Below, piece after piece: positions 1 through 6,633 of a DNA stretch of 14,075 bases (positions are counted from its first letter, which is position 1; the number at the start of each line of letters is the position of its first letter). Origin of the DNA: Clostridiales bacterium (GTDB lineage: Bacteria > Bacillota > Clostridia > Oscillospirales > Acutalibacteraceae); the NCBI GenBank assembly GCA_019419895.1, contig JAHZIE010000049.1:3889-17963 (forward strand). Direction: 5' to 3'. Made by a program: the position numbers and the translations under genes. The notes under the pieces were generated by a model, which was not told the origin of the DNA, searched no databases, and saw nothing but the letters and a program-made list of their open reading frames with translations.

Positions 1-25
1 AAAAGCGGGAAGCAAAACTCCCCGC
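1..25 (-). terminator. Intrinsic terminator after the 50-aa membrane protein gene (cut by window edge)
   Basis: Read on the minus strand, GCGGGGAG pairs with CTTCCCGC (8 bp, one G-U) around a TTTTG loop. TTTT follows and runs to the window edge. It lies about 27 bases past the stop codon of the minus-strand small gene, as a rho-independent terminator should. The U-tract may be longer outside the window. Confidence 0.7.
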
Positions 26-51
26 GTCATTATGTTGTGATGAAATTAGAA

Positions 52-204
52 TCAGCTGATGACAGTGTCAAGATAATGCTCCAGTTCCTCGTCATCCTTA
101 CGCTTTTTTTCCTTATAAATAAAGAATGCGGTAGCAGCCGCGCTGATTGCTGCGACAAGGCTGATAATACCAATAATCCATTTCCAAAAATTTGATTTTC
201 TCAT
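52..204 (-). CDS. Small single-pass membrane protein, 50 aa, unknown function
   Basis: I do not recognise a named family. The product begins MRKSNFWKWIIGII, has one hydrophobic helix at about residues 9-30 (rich in Ile and Ala), and ends in a strongly charged tail (KEKKRKDDEELEHYLDTVIS), so it is probably a membrane-anchored micro-protein with a short soluble tail. The start is well supported: on the minus strand GGAGGTG stands 8 bases before the ATG. The gene has its own sigma-A-type promoter at 289-318 and a terminator at 1-25, so it is a complete single-gene unit downstream of, and separated by a terminator from, rpsT. The promoter, ribosome site, sensible hydrophobicity and terminator together make it a real gene despite its size. 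Its function is unknown. Confidence 0.72.
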   Translation of the reverse strand: MRKSNFWKWIIGIISLVAAISAAATAFFIYKEKKRKDDEELEHYLDTVIS

Positions 205-288
205 TGTAAGGACACCTCCGGCATAATATAATTTCAGCTCTCAGGGAAAAACTCCCACTTTCCAAAATAGATAATATAAGATATTTCT

Positions 289-318
289 ATCATACTACAT
301 AAGAAGGAATGTTGTCAA
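289..318 (-). promoter_or_regulatory. Sigma-A-type promoter of the 50-aa membrane protein gene
   Basis: On the minus strand a perfect -35 TTGACA (313-318) is followed by an 18-base spacer and -10 TATGAT (289-294). Transcription would begin near position 282, giving a leader of about 80 bases. The leader contains a small hairpin (GGGA/TCCC around 244-256) of unknown meaning. Confidence 0.7.
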
Positions 319-323
319 CCTAT

Positions 324-357
324 AAACAAAAAAGCAGAAACCAACGCTTCTGCTTTT
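324..357 (-). terminator. rpsT terminator
   Basis: A perfect 10-bp inverted repeat, AAAAGCAGAA / TTCTGCTTTT (330-339 and 348-357), has an 8-base loop. On the minus strand it is followed by a T-rich run (TTTTTTGTTT), giving a rho-independent terminator about 80 bases past the rpsT stop. The A-run on the other arm means it could also act on the plus strand. Confidence 0.75.
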
Positions 358-435
358 CATTGTTACCTAATTCAGTTTTTTTATACATCATTTATGCATT
401 TAGGCCTGCATAAATTCCCCTAAACACATTCTCCC

Positions 436-699
436 TTAGGCTTTTGCTTGGTTGAGTTTGCGTGCGAGGGCGGACTTTTTTCTAGCGGCGCAATTCTTAT
501 GAATAATTCCCTTCGAAACCGCTTGATCGATCTTCTTGATAGCGGCACGAACAGCAGCTTCCTGATTGTCGGCACCGTTTTCAAGGGCGATATTTGCTTT
601 TTTGATATCGGTTCTCAAAGCGGAAGTATAAGCTTTGTTTCTCAGTGTTTTCACTGCGATAACTTTTACGCGCTTTTTGGCAGATTTAATATTAGGCAT
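436..699 (-). CDS. rpsT: 30S ribosomal protein S20
   Basis: Protein bS20 binds 16S rRNA in the body of the small ribosomal subunit and helps its assembly. The 87-residue product has the family's usual length and start (MPNIKSAKKRV), a very basic composition, and the conserved C-terminal stretch HKNCAARKKSALARKLN. I place the start at the ATG at 699, preceded by GGAGG with a 7-base gap. A GTG two codons upstream sits only one base from that site and is unlikely to be used. The gene has its own promoter (741-769) and terminator (324-357). Its place beside gpr and spoIIP, here read divergently, agrees with the rpsT-gpr-spoIIP neighbourhood known in Bacillus and Clostridia. Confidence 0.97.
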   Translation of the reverse strand: MPNIKSAKKRVKVIAVKTLRNKAYTSALRTDIKKANIALENGADNQEAAVRAAIKKIDQAVSKGIIHKNCAARKKSALARKLNQAKA

Positions 700-740
700 G
701 GTCACACCTCCTTCGCTGCGCTTGTAGTCATTTACAATTA

Positions 741-769
741 ATCATATCATTAATTTCACAAAATTGCAA
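741..769 (-). promoter_or_regulatory. Sigma-A-type promoter of rpsT
   Basis: On the minus strand, -35 TTGCAA (764-769) is followed by a 17-base spacer and -10 TATGAT (741-746), about 40 bases before the ribosome site. Spacing is optimal, and the strength fits a ribosomal protein gene. Confidence 0.72.
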
Positions 770-838
770 CTGTTTTTTTTAATTTGGCAGGATGATAAAT
801 ACTACGGATTATAATACCACAAAAGGAGAGGAATTTCA

Positions 839-1726
839 ATGAATTTTCGGACAGATTTAGCGCTGGAATATAAGGAAAGCCTGGAGAAGGAACCTGATGG
901 AGTGGCCTGTTCCACCGTTTCCCGTGAAGATATCAGAATTATCCATATGAGGATTGAGGATGAAAGGGGAGCAAAAGAGCTCCAGCGGCCTGTGGGAAAT
1001 TATGTCACAATTGAGGTGCCTCCTTTTTCCGATTATATCATGGATAATGAAAGCCAGATAGCGGCCATCGCAGAGGAATTTCAGCGGCTGCTTCCGAAGG
1101 CCGGGCTGACCCTGGTGGTGGGGCTTGGAAACCGCGAAATTACCCCGGATGCTCTCGGCCCCCTGGCAGTACAGAGAATCCTGGTTACCCGCCATATAGG
1201 AAAGGAGGTTTCCAGGACCGCGGGACTGGATGCTCTGCGTCCTGTCGCCGCCATTGCCCCCGGCGTGCTCGGACAGACGGGAATGGAGACGCTAGAACTC
1301 ATTCACAGCCTTGCCGGGGAATTGAGGCCTTCTTCCGTTATTGTCATAGACGCTTTGGCCGCGCGGAAGGTGGAACGGCTGGGCTGTACCATCCAGCTCA
1401 GTGATACGGGAATTTCTCCCGGGGCGGGGATTGGAAATCACCGTCCCTGTATCAATGAAGAAGTGATCGGCGCTCCGGTGATATCGGTAGGAGTCCCCAC
1501 AGTTGTGGACGCCGCCACATTGGCGGCCGATCTTGTATCGCCGGAAAACCAGGAGGACGCCAGGATTCTCAGGGAGATGGTGGCGCCCAGAGGGGAAGCT
1601 ATGATGGTTACTCCAAAGGAAATTGATTTACTGGTGCACAGGGCGGCCCATGTGATTTCCATGGCTATCAACTGCTCCCTGCAGCCGGATTTGTCGGTGG
1701 AGGAGATCGGTCTGCTGATGTCATAG
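839..1726 (+). CDS. gpr: Germination protease GPR (peptidase family A25)
   Basis: GPR is the spore endopeptidase that degrades small acid-soluble DNA-binding proteins (SASPs) early in germination. The 295-residue product shows family hallmarks: the N-terminal FRTDLALEYKE segment, the GLGN..TPDALGP motif with Asp104, and VIVIDALAA with Asp171. These correspond by spacing to the two catalytic aspartates known from Bacillus megaterium GPR. The SDTGISPGAGIGNHR stretch is also typical. It is shorter than Bacillus GPR (about 370 aa) mainly because RTDLA lies at residue 4, so the N-terminal propeptide is nearly absent, as in other clostridial forms. The ATG at 839 follows AGGAGAGG at good spacing. 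In Bacillus the gene is read in the forespore by sigma-F/sigma-G. Here TATAAT lies at 810-815, but I could not find a convincing matching -35 or sigma-F/G pair. Confidence 0.96.
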   Translation: MNFRTDLALEYKESLEKEPDGVACSTVSREDIRIIHMRIEDERGAKELQRPVGNYVTIEVPPFSDYIMDNESQIAAIAEEFQRLLPKAGLTLVVGLGNREITPDALGPLAVQRILVTRHIGKEVSRTAGLDALRPVAAIAPGVLGQTGMETLELIHSLAGELRPSSVIVIDALAARKVERLGCTIQLSDTGISPGAGIGNHRPCINEEVIGAPVISVGVPTVVDAATLAADLVSPENQEDARILREMVAPRGEAMMVTPKEIDLLVHRAAHVISMAINCSLQPDLSVEEIGLLMS

Positions 1727-1820
1727 AAAATGAGGTCGGAGCTTGCTGAAGGCTGTAACGGTTTTTAAAGGTATGATAAAAGCATTCCGTCGCAGAACAG
1801 CCGGTACAGAAAAATCCCCT

Positions 1821-1849
1821 GTATATTTTACATTCTTTCCGCATAGACA
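1821..1849 (+). promoter_or_regulatory. Possible sigma-E promoter of spoIIP
   Basis: GTATATT (1821-1827) and CATAGACA (1842-1849) are 14 bases apart. They match the Bacillus sigma-E -35 consensus KMATATT at 6 of 7 positions and the -10 consensus CATACAMT at 6 of 8. This lies within the 179-base gap between gpr and spoIIP, about 57 bases before the spoIIP ATG. Mother-cell control of spoIIP by sigma-E is established in B. subtilis, so the position fits. The match is by eye only. Confidence 0.45.
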
Positions 1850-1905
1850 TGGATATGACAGTAAAAAGAAGCCGGCATAGGAGAAACATGCGATGAGGTG
1901 AGAAT

Positions 1906-3246
1906 ATGAAGAAGACGGAAGTGCAATTTCGAAAAACCAGTGTGGTTCCCTTGGGACCGCAAAAAAAACATCAGGAGCGGGAGAAAAGGCAGCAGGCCGA
2001 AGATTTGGTAAGGACACTGTCTCTGCCCGGGAAACATGAGCCGGAGATTCCGCTTCAAATAAATACGGAGGAAAAAGAGGAAACAAGACGGGTAGCCTCC
2101 AACGAAAGGGGATCTGTCAGAAGAAGGATCCTATGCGTTTTACTGTGCGGCGTTGTCGCTGCCGGCTGTATTGGTTTTTTGCCCCAAATCAAGGCGGTAA
2201 TGCCCCAGGCAGCCCTCCTCTCCGCGGGCCTGCTGATGCCGGAAGGCGGCGAACAGCTTTTTCAAAATCATGGGGTCATCCCCTCCAGCTCTTCCAGTGC
2301 CCAGGATGAAAGCACCCTTCCGGCGGGCGTCAATAGCACGGAAAGTATAATTTCCTCAGAAAGCGGCTCCCAGGCGTCCTCCGCGGACGCTTCCTCGCAA
2401 GCTCCGTCCTCAGTGGAAAGCGTCCTTTCCTCCGCGTCAGGGGAAAACATTCTTCCAGTCAAGGAGACATCTATTGTCAATACGGGTAACTATAAAAGCA
2501 AGGACAGCCTGGTTCAGGTCATTAATAAATCTCAGGTACATAAATTTGATGTGGATGAGGAGCTTGCGAAGCAGCCCGATGTCAACCTTATCGACACCGA
2601 AGAACCCCAGGTGCTGATTTATCACACCCATACAACGGAAGCCTACCGGGAATCCTTTACGGGAACTTATGAAAAGGGAGAGGAAACCCATTCTCAAAAT
2701 CCCAGGGAAAGCGTTGTCAACGTTGGAAATATTATCACGGAGAAATTGAATGAGGCGGGTATTGTCACTATCCATGACACGACAATTAACGACAGCCCGG
2801 CCTATAACGGCGCTTATACCCGGTCCCTGAATAAAGCGGAGGAATATTTAAAGCAGCATCCTTCCATACAGGTTATCCTGGATGTCCACCGCGATTCCCT
2901 CACCCAGGAGGACGGGACAAAACTCAAACCGACGGCGACGATTAACGGCAAAAAGGCGGCGCAGATTATGATAGTCAGCGGTTGTGATGACTATGGCCAG
3001 CTGGGATATCCCGACTGGGAATACAATCTGCGTTTTGGACTCCGCCTCCAGAGGACGCTGGCCACCGACTACACGGGGCTGATGCGGCCCCTGTATTTTT
3101 GGAATATCCGTTATAACCAGCATTTGACCCACGGCACTCTTCTTGTGGAATTCGGTACCGAGGCAAATACATATGATGAGGTGGCGTATTCTGCGGAGCT
3201 GTTTGCCGAAGGGCTGATAAAACAGCTTAGCGAACTGAAGGAATAG
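1906..3246 (+). CDS. spoIIP: Stage II sporulation protein P (peptidoglycan amidase/endopeptidase)
   Basis: SpoIIP is a membrane-anchored cell-wall hydrolase that works with SpoIID and SpoIIM to thin septal peptidoglycan and drive engulfment. The 446-residue product has a long charged cytoplasmic tail (1-72), a TM helix at about 73-93, a Ser-rich low-complexity linker (about 126-178), and the SpoIIP catalytic domain (about 232-440). Visible signatures are LIYHTHTTEAY (His240, His242, Glu245), ILDVHRD (His328) and LLVEFGTEANT (Glu415), likely zinc and active-site residues. The start follows GAGGTGA with a 4-base gap. It lies 179 bases after gpr in the same direction, the conserved gpr-spoIIP order. 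In B. subtilis it is read both from gpr and from its own sigma-E promoter; a similar promoter may be at 1821-1849. The roughly 72-residue tail before the membrane helix is longer than I expect for this family. Confidence 0.96.
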   Translation: MKKTEVQFRKTSVVPLGPQKKHQEREKRQQAEDLVRTLSLPGKHEPEIPLQINTEEKEETRRVASNERGSVRRRILCVLLCGVVAAGCIGFLPQIKAVMPQAALLSAGLLMPEGGEQLFQNHGVIPSSSSSAQDESTLPAGVNSTESIISSESGSQASSADASSQAPSSVESVLSSASGENILPVKETSIVNTGNYKSKDSLVQVINKSQVHKFDVDEELAKQPDVNLIDTEEPQVLIYHTHTTEAYRESFTGTYEKGEETHSQNPRESVVNVGNIITEKLNEAGIVTIHDTTINDSPAYNGAYTRSLNKAEEYLKQHPSIQVILDVHRDSLTQEDGTKLKPTATINGKKAAQIMIVSGCDDYGQLGYPDWEYNLRFGLRLQRTLATDYTGLMRPLYFWNIRYNQHLTHGTLLVEFGTEANTYDEVAYSAELFAEGLIKQLSELKE

Positions 3247-3318
3247 GAAACACTGATTTCCCGTATGTTTTTGTTTTTGGAGGAAACAATAAAACAAAAT
3301 GGAAAGCGGGAGAGAAAG

Positions 3319-3477
3319 ATGAAAAAAGGGAAAGGAAAACAAATTTTCAGGAGTATTTATGTAATTATTTTATGCGCGGCTCTGATGATTGCTGTCCTCT
3401 ATGGGTTGCAGAAGGCGGAGGAAAGCATCCTCAGAATGGGCTATGGCGGGGAAGAAAGCGCGTGGCGGATTTTTTAG
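3319..3477 (+). CDS. Small membrane protein downstream of spoIIP, 52 aa
   Basis: No family is recognised. From the ATG at 3319 the product starts MKKGKGKQIFRSIY, has one TM helix (about 12-30), and ends in a short tail (QKAEESILRMGYGGEESAWRIF). The reading frame opens further upstream at 3265, but that ATG has no ribosome site and would put a charged stretch before the helix. The 3319 ATG has a modest GGGAGAG element just upstream. The gene lies 72 bases after spoIIP in the same direction and is likely cotranscribed with it. In B. subtilis the gene after spoIIP (yqxA) also encodes a small sporulation-linked protein, so this could hold the equivalent position, but I see no sequence link and do not assign that name. 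lepA and hemW, common next neighbours, are absent. Confidence 0.6.
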   Translation: MKKGKGKQIFRSIYVIILCAALMIAVLYGLQKAEESILRMGYGGEESAWRIF

Positions 3478-3500
3478 CTGGAAGGAAACAATCCGCCTTT
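3464..3500 (+). terminator. Weak terminator-like hairpin at the end of the spoIIP unit
   Basis: GGCGGATT (3464-3471) and AATCCGCC (3490-3497) form a perfect 8-bp inverted repeat with an 18-base loop, followed only by TTTGTG. The left arm overlaps the last codons of the 52-aa gene. The long loop and short U-tract make termination uncertain, but the following gene has its own promoter. Confidence 0.35.
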
Positions 3501-3551
3501 GTGAATAAAATGATAATTTTGTGAAAAAAGCTGGAATTTACAGTTTTTTGG

Positions 3552-3580
3552 TTGCAATCACATGAAAAATAAGATAAGAT
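3552..3580 (+). promoter_or_regulatory. Sigma-A-type promoter of the 139-aa membrane protein gene
   Basis: -35 TTGCAA (3552-3557), a 17-base spacer and -10 TAAGAT (3575-3580) lie in an AT-rich stretch. The predicted start near 3587 leaves a leader of about 70 bases before the ATG at 3657. Confidence 0.6.
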
Positions 3581-3656
3581 ATTTATGTGAAAAGAGTATG
3601 AAATATTATTATAATTTTGGTAATTTTACAGATAAAACTCCTTGGGGGCCGTCATA

Positions 3657-4076
3657 ATGAAAGTCAGATCCTTGATAGGGATTTTGCTGTGTTTTTTTCT
3701 GGTTCAAATAGGTTGCGCCGCGGCATATGCCAATGAGGCACAGCCGGAGCGTCCCACCCCTTCGGATTCCATAGATTGGGGGCAGTCCGCACAGGATGCG
3801 GAGGCAGGACAGCCTGAGTCCTCCGGTGGCTTGGTGTCCTCCCCGTCGGTGGAGGCATTAGAACAGCAGTCCGGCGTGAGCCCTCTTTATGGTATACTGG
3901 CATGGGTGTGCATTGGCTTGGCTGTTGTCCTGGTGGTGGCCGTTCTGTTGAGCAATCTGACTACTGGTCGTTCAGGAAGAAAGAGCAGCGGCCGTTCTTA
4001 TGCGAAAAACCGCAATCACCCTGGACGCAGGCATCTCCTCGACGACAGCTATTACATCAAAAAAAAGAAATATTAA
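3657..4076 (+). CDS. Secreted/membrane protein with signal peptide, one TM helix and basic tail, 139 aa
   Basis: No known family is recognised. Residues 1-25 look like a signal peptide (MKVRSLIGILLCFFLVQIG core) with a plausible signal peptidase I site after Ala25 (AYA before NEA). The cysteine at 20 is not in a good lipobox. Residues 26-77 are a Pro/Ser/Gly/Glu-rich, low-complexity extracellular part. Residues 79-99 form a TM helix, and 100-139 are a strongly basic tail ending YYIKKKKY, so the protein is probably type I with the tail inside. I chose the ATG at 3657, where the signal peptide begins cleanly. A TTG at 3642 is in frame but would add five residues with no clear ribosome site. The GGGGG before the ATG is only a moderate ribosome site. 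The gene has its own promoter and a strong terminator. Confidence 0.68.
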   Translation: MKVRSLIGILLCFFLVQIGCAAAYANEAQPERPTPSDSIDWGQSAQDAEAGQPESSGGLVSSPSVEALEQQSGVSPLYGILAWVCIGLAVVLVVAVLLSNLTTGRSGRKSSGRSYAKNRNHPGRRHLLDDSYYIKKKKY

Positions 4077-4117
4077 AGGCTCCAACGCGGAAAAACGCGC
4101 CGGAGCCTTTTTATTTC
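4077..4117 (+). terminator. Intrinsic terminator after the 139-aa protein gene
   Basis: AGGCTCC (4077-4083) pairs perfectly with GGAGCCT (4102-4108). An inner CGCG/CGCG helix sits around a GAAAAA loop, and a TTTTT run (4108-4112) follows, directly after the stop codon. It closes the plus-strand sporulation-side block. Confidence 0.88.
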
Positions 4118-4459
4118 TTCTAATTGATGTGAAGATTTTGCGGATCAAAAATATGTATGGGGAACAGATGACAGAATACCGCGCGGCGCTTAGGAGGAAT
4201 TCGGTCTCCAGATATGTCTGCCATTATTCGTATTCCATAAATAAGACGGCTTTCAGATTTTTTGTCCCCGCGCAGGTATCGCTTCTCCAAAGCACTTCCC
4301 AATAGGAAGAGAAAACGCTGTCGGCAGAATGGAAAACAGAAAAACAATCAGATGTAAGCAGATGTGTGTCAGGTAGATGGGATTGCCGTCTGTTATTCTT
4401 CCTTTGCGGGGAATGTGATGGAGCATGATATTAATTCTAATTAGGAAAGCCGCCAATCC
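4118..4459. other. Gap of about 340 bases with no supportable gene
   Basis: This lies between the plus-strand terminator and the stop codon of the PocR-AraC gene, where plus- and minus-strand transcription converge. Short open frames on both strands lack ribosome sites and resemble no family I know. One minus-strand frame (4253-4456) has a hydrophobic stretch. No clear terminator for the minus-strand operon is visible; the only hairpin seen is a 5-bp one, CTTCC/GGAAG at 4296-4310, without a U-tract. It may hold eroded gene remains. Confidence 0.4.
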
Positions 4460-5710
4460 TCAGGCGCGATACTGTTTAGGGGTCAGTCCTGTGTAGCGCT
4501 TAAAGACCTTGGAAAAATAACTTTGGTTATCAAACCCGGAAGCTACCGCGATATCGATGATGGAATAGTCTGTATTAGCCAGCAGACGTTTGCTCTCTTC
4601 AATGCGGATCATGTTCAGATATTCCTTAAAGGTTTGGCCGGTAACTTGTTTAAAAACAGTGGAGAAATAGGCGGGGTTGAGATGGACATAACCGGCGACA
4701 GAATCAAGAGAGATGGAAGTGGAGTAATTTTTGGAAATATAGTTGATAGCCTTTTTGATCAAATCGCTGTTTTTACTGGAGGAAATGCGAAACGCATTTT
4801 CACTGAATTCCTCAACAGCCTCTTGGAGACGAAAGCAGAGTTGGTCGATGGAGGCGCTTTCCTGTATCTGTGTCAGGAGGGTGTCGCTCATCTGAAAAAT
4901 GCTGTTGGCCGATCCACTCCCCTCCATGGCGGCCCGGGAGAGAAGGGAACACAGTTCCACCGCCCGAATTTTTATATTGTCCAGCTCCGCGCCCTCAGAG
5001 AATAAAACATATCCTAAAAGATCATTCAGAATCGCCTTTGCTTCCGCCGCGTTGCCTGTACGCACCTTGGAAATGAGCTCTTTTTCTTTTTCCAAGGGAT
5101 AGGGATACTGCACCAGCTGGTAAGATTTGTATTTTTGGATGGATTCATTAATTTGTGATTGCTGTGCCAGCTTTCCCTGGTTGTTTCTCAGAATAAGCTG
5201 GTTTTCACCGATCAGCCCGGAGAAAAGGTAAAATAAAAGTTTGCTGATAGAATTGATTTTTTCCGGCGGAAAAATGGGAATTTCCCGGCAGGAGTCATAA
5301 ATTTCCAGCAAGGGGGTGGTGGGAATGGAATATTTCCGTTCCAGATCCGTCAAAAGGATGGAGTCGGCCTCCTCCATCAGAAAGGGGCCTACCAGCACGG
5401 AGCCGAAGAACACTCCCTTGTTCACCAGAGGGTAGGTAATATGGTTCAGATTGGCATGACAGGTAAAAACATAGGAATCTCCGATGGCAATCGCTTTTTT
5501 TCCTGCGTTCAGATGGTACTGGTCACAGAAGTCGTCGGCAGGCAGGAAGGGCTTGAGCATTTTGCAAAAGCTGTTAAGCCCCCCCTGCCGCTGTAAAATA
5601 TTTCCTTCAGTATCGATCACCTGAATGGGAAGTCCGATGCAGACATAGAAGGTTTTCAGCAGTTCCCGGAGCTCCGGCTCGCTGATCATTGCATACAGAT
5701 GAGATTCCAT
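4460..5710 (-). CDS. PocR-domain AraC-family transcriptional regulator
   Basis: A 416-residue ligand-responsive regulator, likely controlling the operon it sits in. Residues about 8-165 are a PocR-type sensory domain with cysteines at 49, 62 and 84 (SFCKML, DDFCDQY, FTCHANL), spaced as in that family. Residues about 200-265 (PYPLEKEKELISKVRTGN onward) match the linker common in PocR/YesN-like regulators. Residues about 318-416 are an AraC-type double helix-turn-helix with the signatures AGYVHLNPAYFSTVFK and DIAVASGFDNQSYFSKVFKR. The start at 5710 follows GGGAGG by 7 bases; an upstream in-frame GTG at 5755 has no ribosome site. It is the last gene of the GH4-permease-regulator operon, 41 bases after the permease stop. 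The PocR ligand is unknown here; other PocR regulators respond to small diols or sugars. Confidence 0.9.
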   Translation of the reverse strand: MESHLYAMISEPELRELLKTFYVCIGLPIQVIDTEGNILQRQGGLNSFCKMLKPFLPADDFCDQYHLNAGKKAIAIGDSYVFTCHANLNHITYPLVNKGVFFGSVLVGPFLMEEADSILLTDLERKYSIPTTPLLEIYDSCREIPIFPPEKINSISKLLFYLFSGLIGENQLILRNNQGKLAQQSQINESIQKYKSYQLVQYPYPLEKEKELISKVRTGNAAEAKAILNDLLGYVLFSEGAELDNIKIRAVELCSLLSRAAMEGSGSANSIFQMSDTLLTQIQESASIDQLCFRLQEAVEEFSENAFRISSSKNSDLIKKAINYISKNYSTSISLDSVAGYVHLNPAYFSTVFKQVTGQTFKEYLNMIRIEESKRLLANTDYSIIDIAVASGFDNQSYFSKVFKRYTGLTPKQYRA

Positions 5711-5751
5711 GTGAATACCTCCCTGAAAATAAAGGAAATATGGCCGGGTTA

Positions 5752-6633
5752 TCACAGATTGATGATGATTAAGGCCATGAAAGCCATGAACATTCCGGCA
5801 ATGCTCTGTTTGGTCATCCGTTCCCTGAAGAAAACAGAGGCCATCAGGGAAGAACAGATGATCAGGGTCCCCTGAAAAAGGGGATACATTTGGGCCGCGG
5901 GCAAAAGGGATGCGGCGGCTGTTTTAAAATAGGAAGCCAAAAACAGGCACAGGGCCATGATAACAATATATCCCCAAATCTTTTTCACAGGGCACAGAGA
6001 CGCTGTCCCCTTTCTAAAAAAAGGAAAGAGAAGGGTTAAAATCACAGCGGCAAAAGCATAGGTATAAAAATTAAAGGCGCTGTTGCTTTCCTCTGGACAG
6101 TAATAGACAAACAGCTTTTGTGAGAGATCCGCCGCTCCATTGGAAAGTCCGCAGAGAATAAGGAGAAGAATATCGCTGGGCGTCATGGTTTTTCCCTTGA
6201 TTTTTCCGCTGTAGGAACACATGACGCAAACGGCGGCCAAAAGAAGGAGAAAGCCAGCCCACTGAATCAAACGGATCTTTTCCCCAAAGAGGATCCAGCA
6301 AAAAACCATAGGTACTATAATACCCGCGGTAGGGAAAATGTCAAGCACCATATAAGCGCTGCCCCGGGCGGAGAGAAGCCATGTGATGACCAGGACAGCG
6401 TTACTGATACCGGAAAAGAGGGAAATGGCGATGGTCGCACCGTTTACAGCCAGAGCAGCACTTCCCTCTTGGAGTATGGTCAGAAAAAGGCCGATAGCTG
6501 TACAGCAAAGCATGCGCAGCAGGTTGAGAAAAACAGCGTCCCGTGTCCCGGAGATAAATCCGCTTTGTTTTTTTCCGCAGAATCCTTTTACCTCGCATGC
6601 TAACAGGGAGGCGGAAAGCAGAAGATATCCCAT
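5752..6633 (-). CDS. EamA/DMT-family permease, 10 predicted TM helices
   Basis: A 293-residue hydrophobic protein of the drug/metabolite transporter (EamA) type: two halves of about five TM helices each, with family-like features such as LDIFPTAGIIVPMVFCWILF ahead of GEKIRLIQWAGFLLLL, and in the second half QMYPLFQGTLIICSSLMASV ahead of FFRERMTKQSIAG. The family exchanges small molecules (sugars, amino acids, nucleosides, drugs) at the inner membrane. Its ATG overlaps the stop of the GH4 glycosidase by one base (TAATG), suggesting translational coupling, and a GGGAG ribosome site lies inside the end of the GH4 gene. The coupling implies a role linked to the GH4 sugar: import of the glycoside, or export of a product. 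An ABC or PTS partner would be more usual for GH4. Substrate and direction cannot be read from the sequence. Confidence 0.85.
   Translation of the reverse strand: MGYLLLSASLLACEVKGFCGKKQSGFISGTRDAVFLNLLRMLCCTAIGLFLTILQEGSAALAVNGATIAISLFSGISNAVLVITWLLSARGSAYMVLDIFPTAGIIVPMVFCWILFGEKIRLIQWAGFLLLLAAVCVMCSYSGKIKGKTMTPSDILLLILCGLSNGAADLSQKLFVYYCPEESNSAFNFYTYAFAAVILTLLFPFFRKGTASLCPVKKIWGYIVIMALCLFLASYFKTAAASLLPAAQMYPLFQGTLIICSSLMASVFFRERMTKQSIAGMFMAFMALIIINL

Noticed and set aside
700..705. GTG start two codons upstream for rpsT
   Set aside because: It lies one base from the GGAGG site, too close to use. The ATG at 699 has normal spacing and gives the family's standard N-terminus.
4253..4456. 67-residue minus-strand frame with a hydrophobic segment
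   Set aside because: TTG start, ribosome-like GAGG too close, no family resemblance. Kept only as a possible gene remnant.
5711..5755. 15-codon extension of the PocR-AraC gene from a GTG
   Set aside because: The internal ATG at 5710 follows GGGAGG at ideal spacing. The GTG overlaps the permease stop and has no ribosome site.
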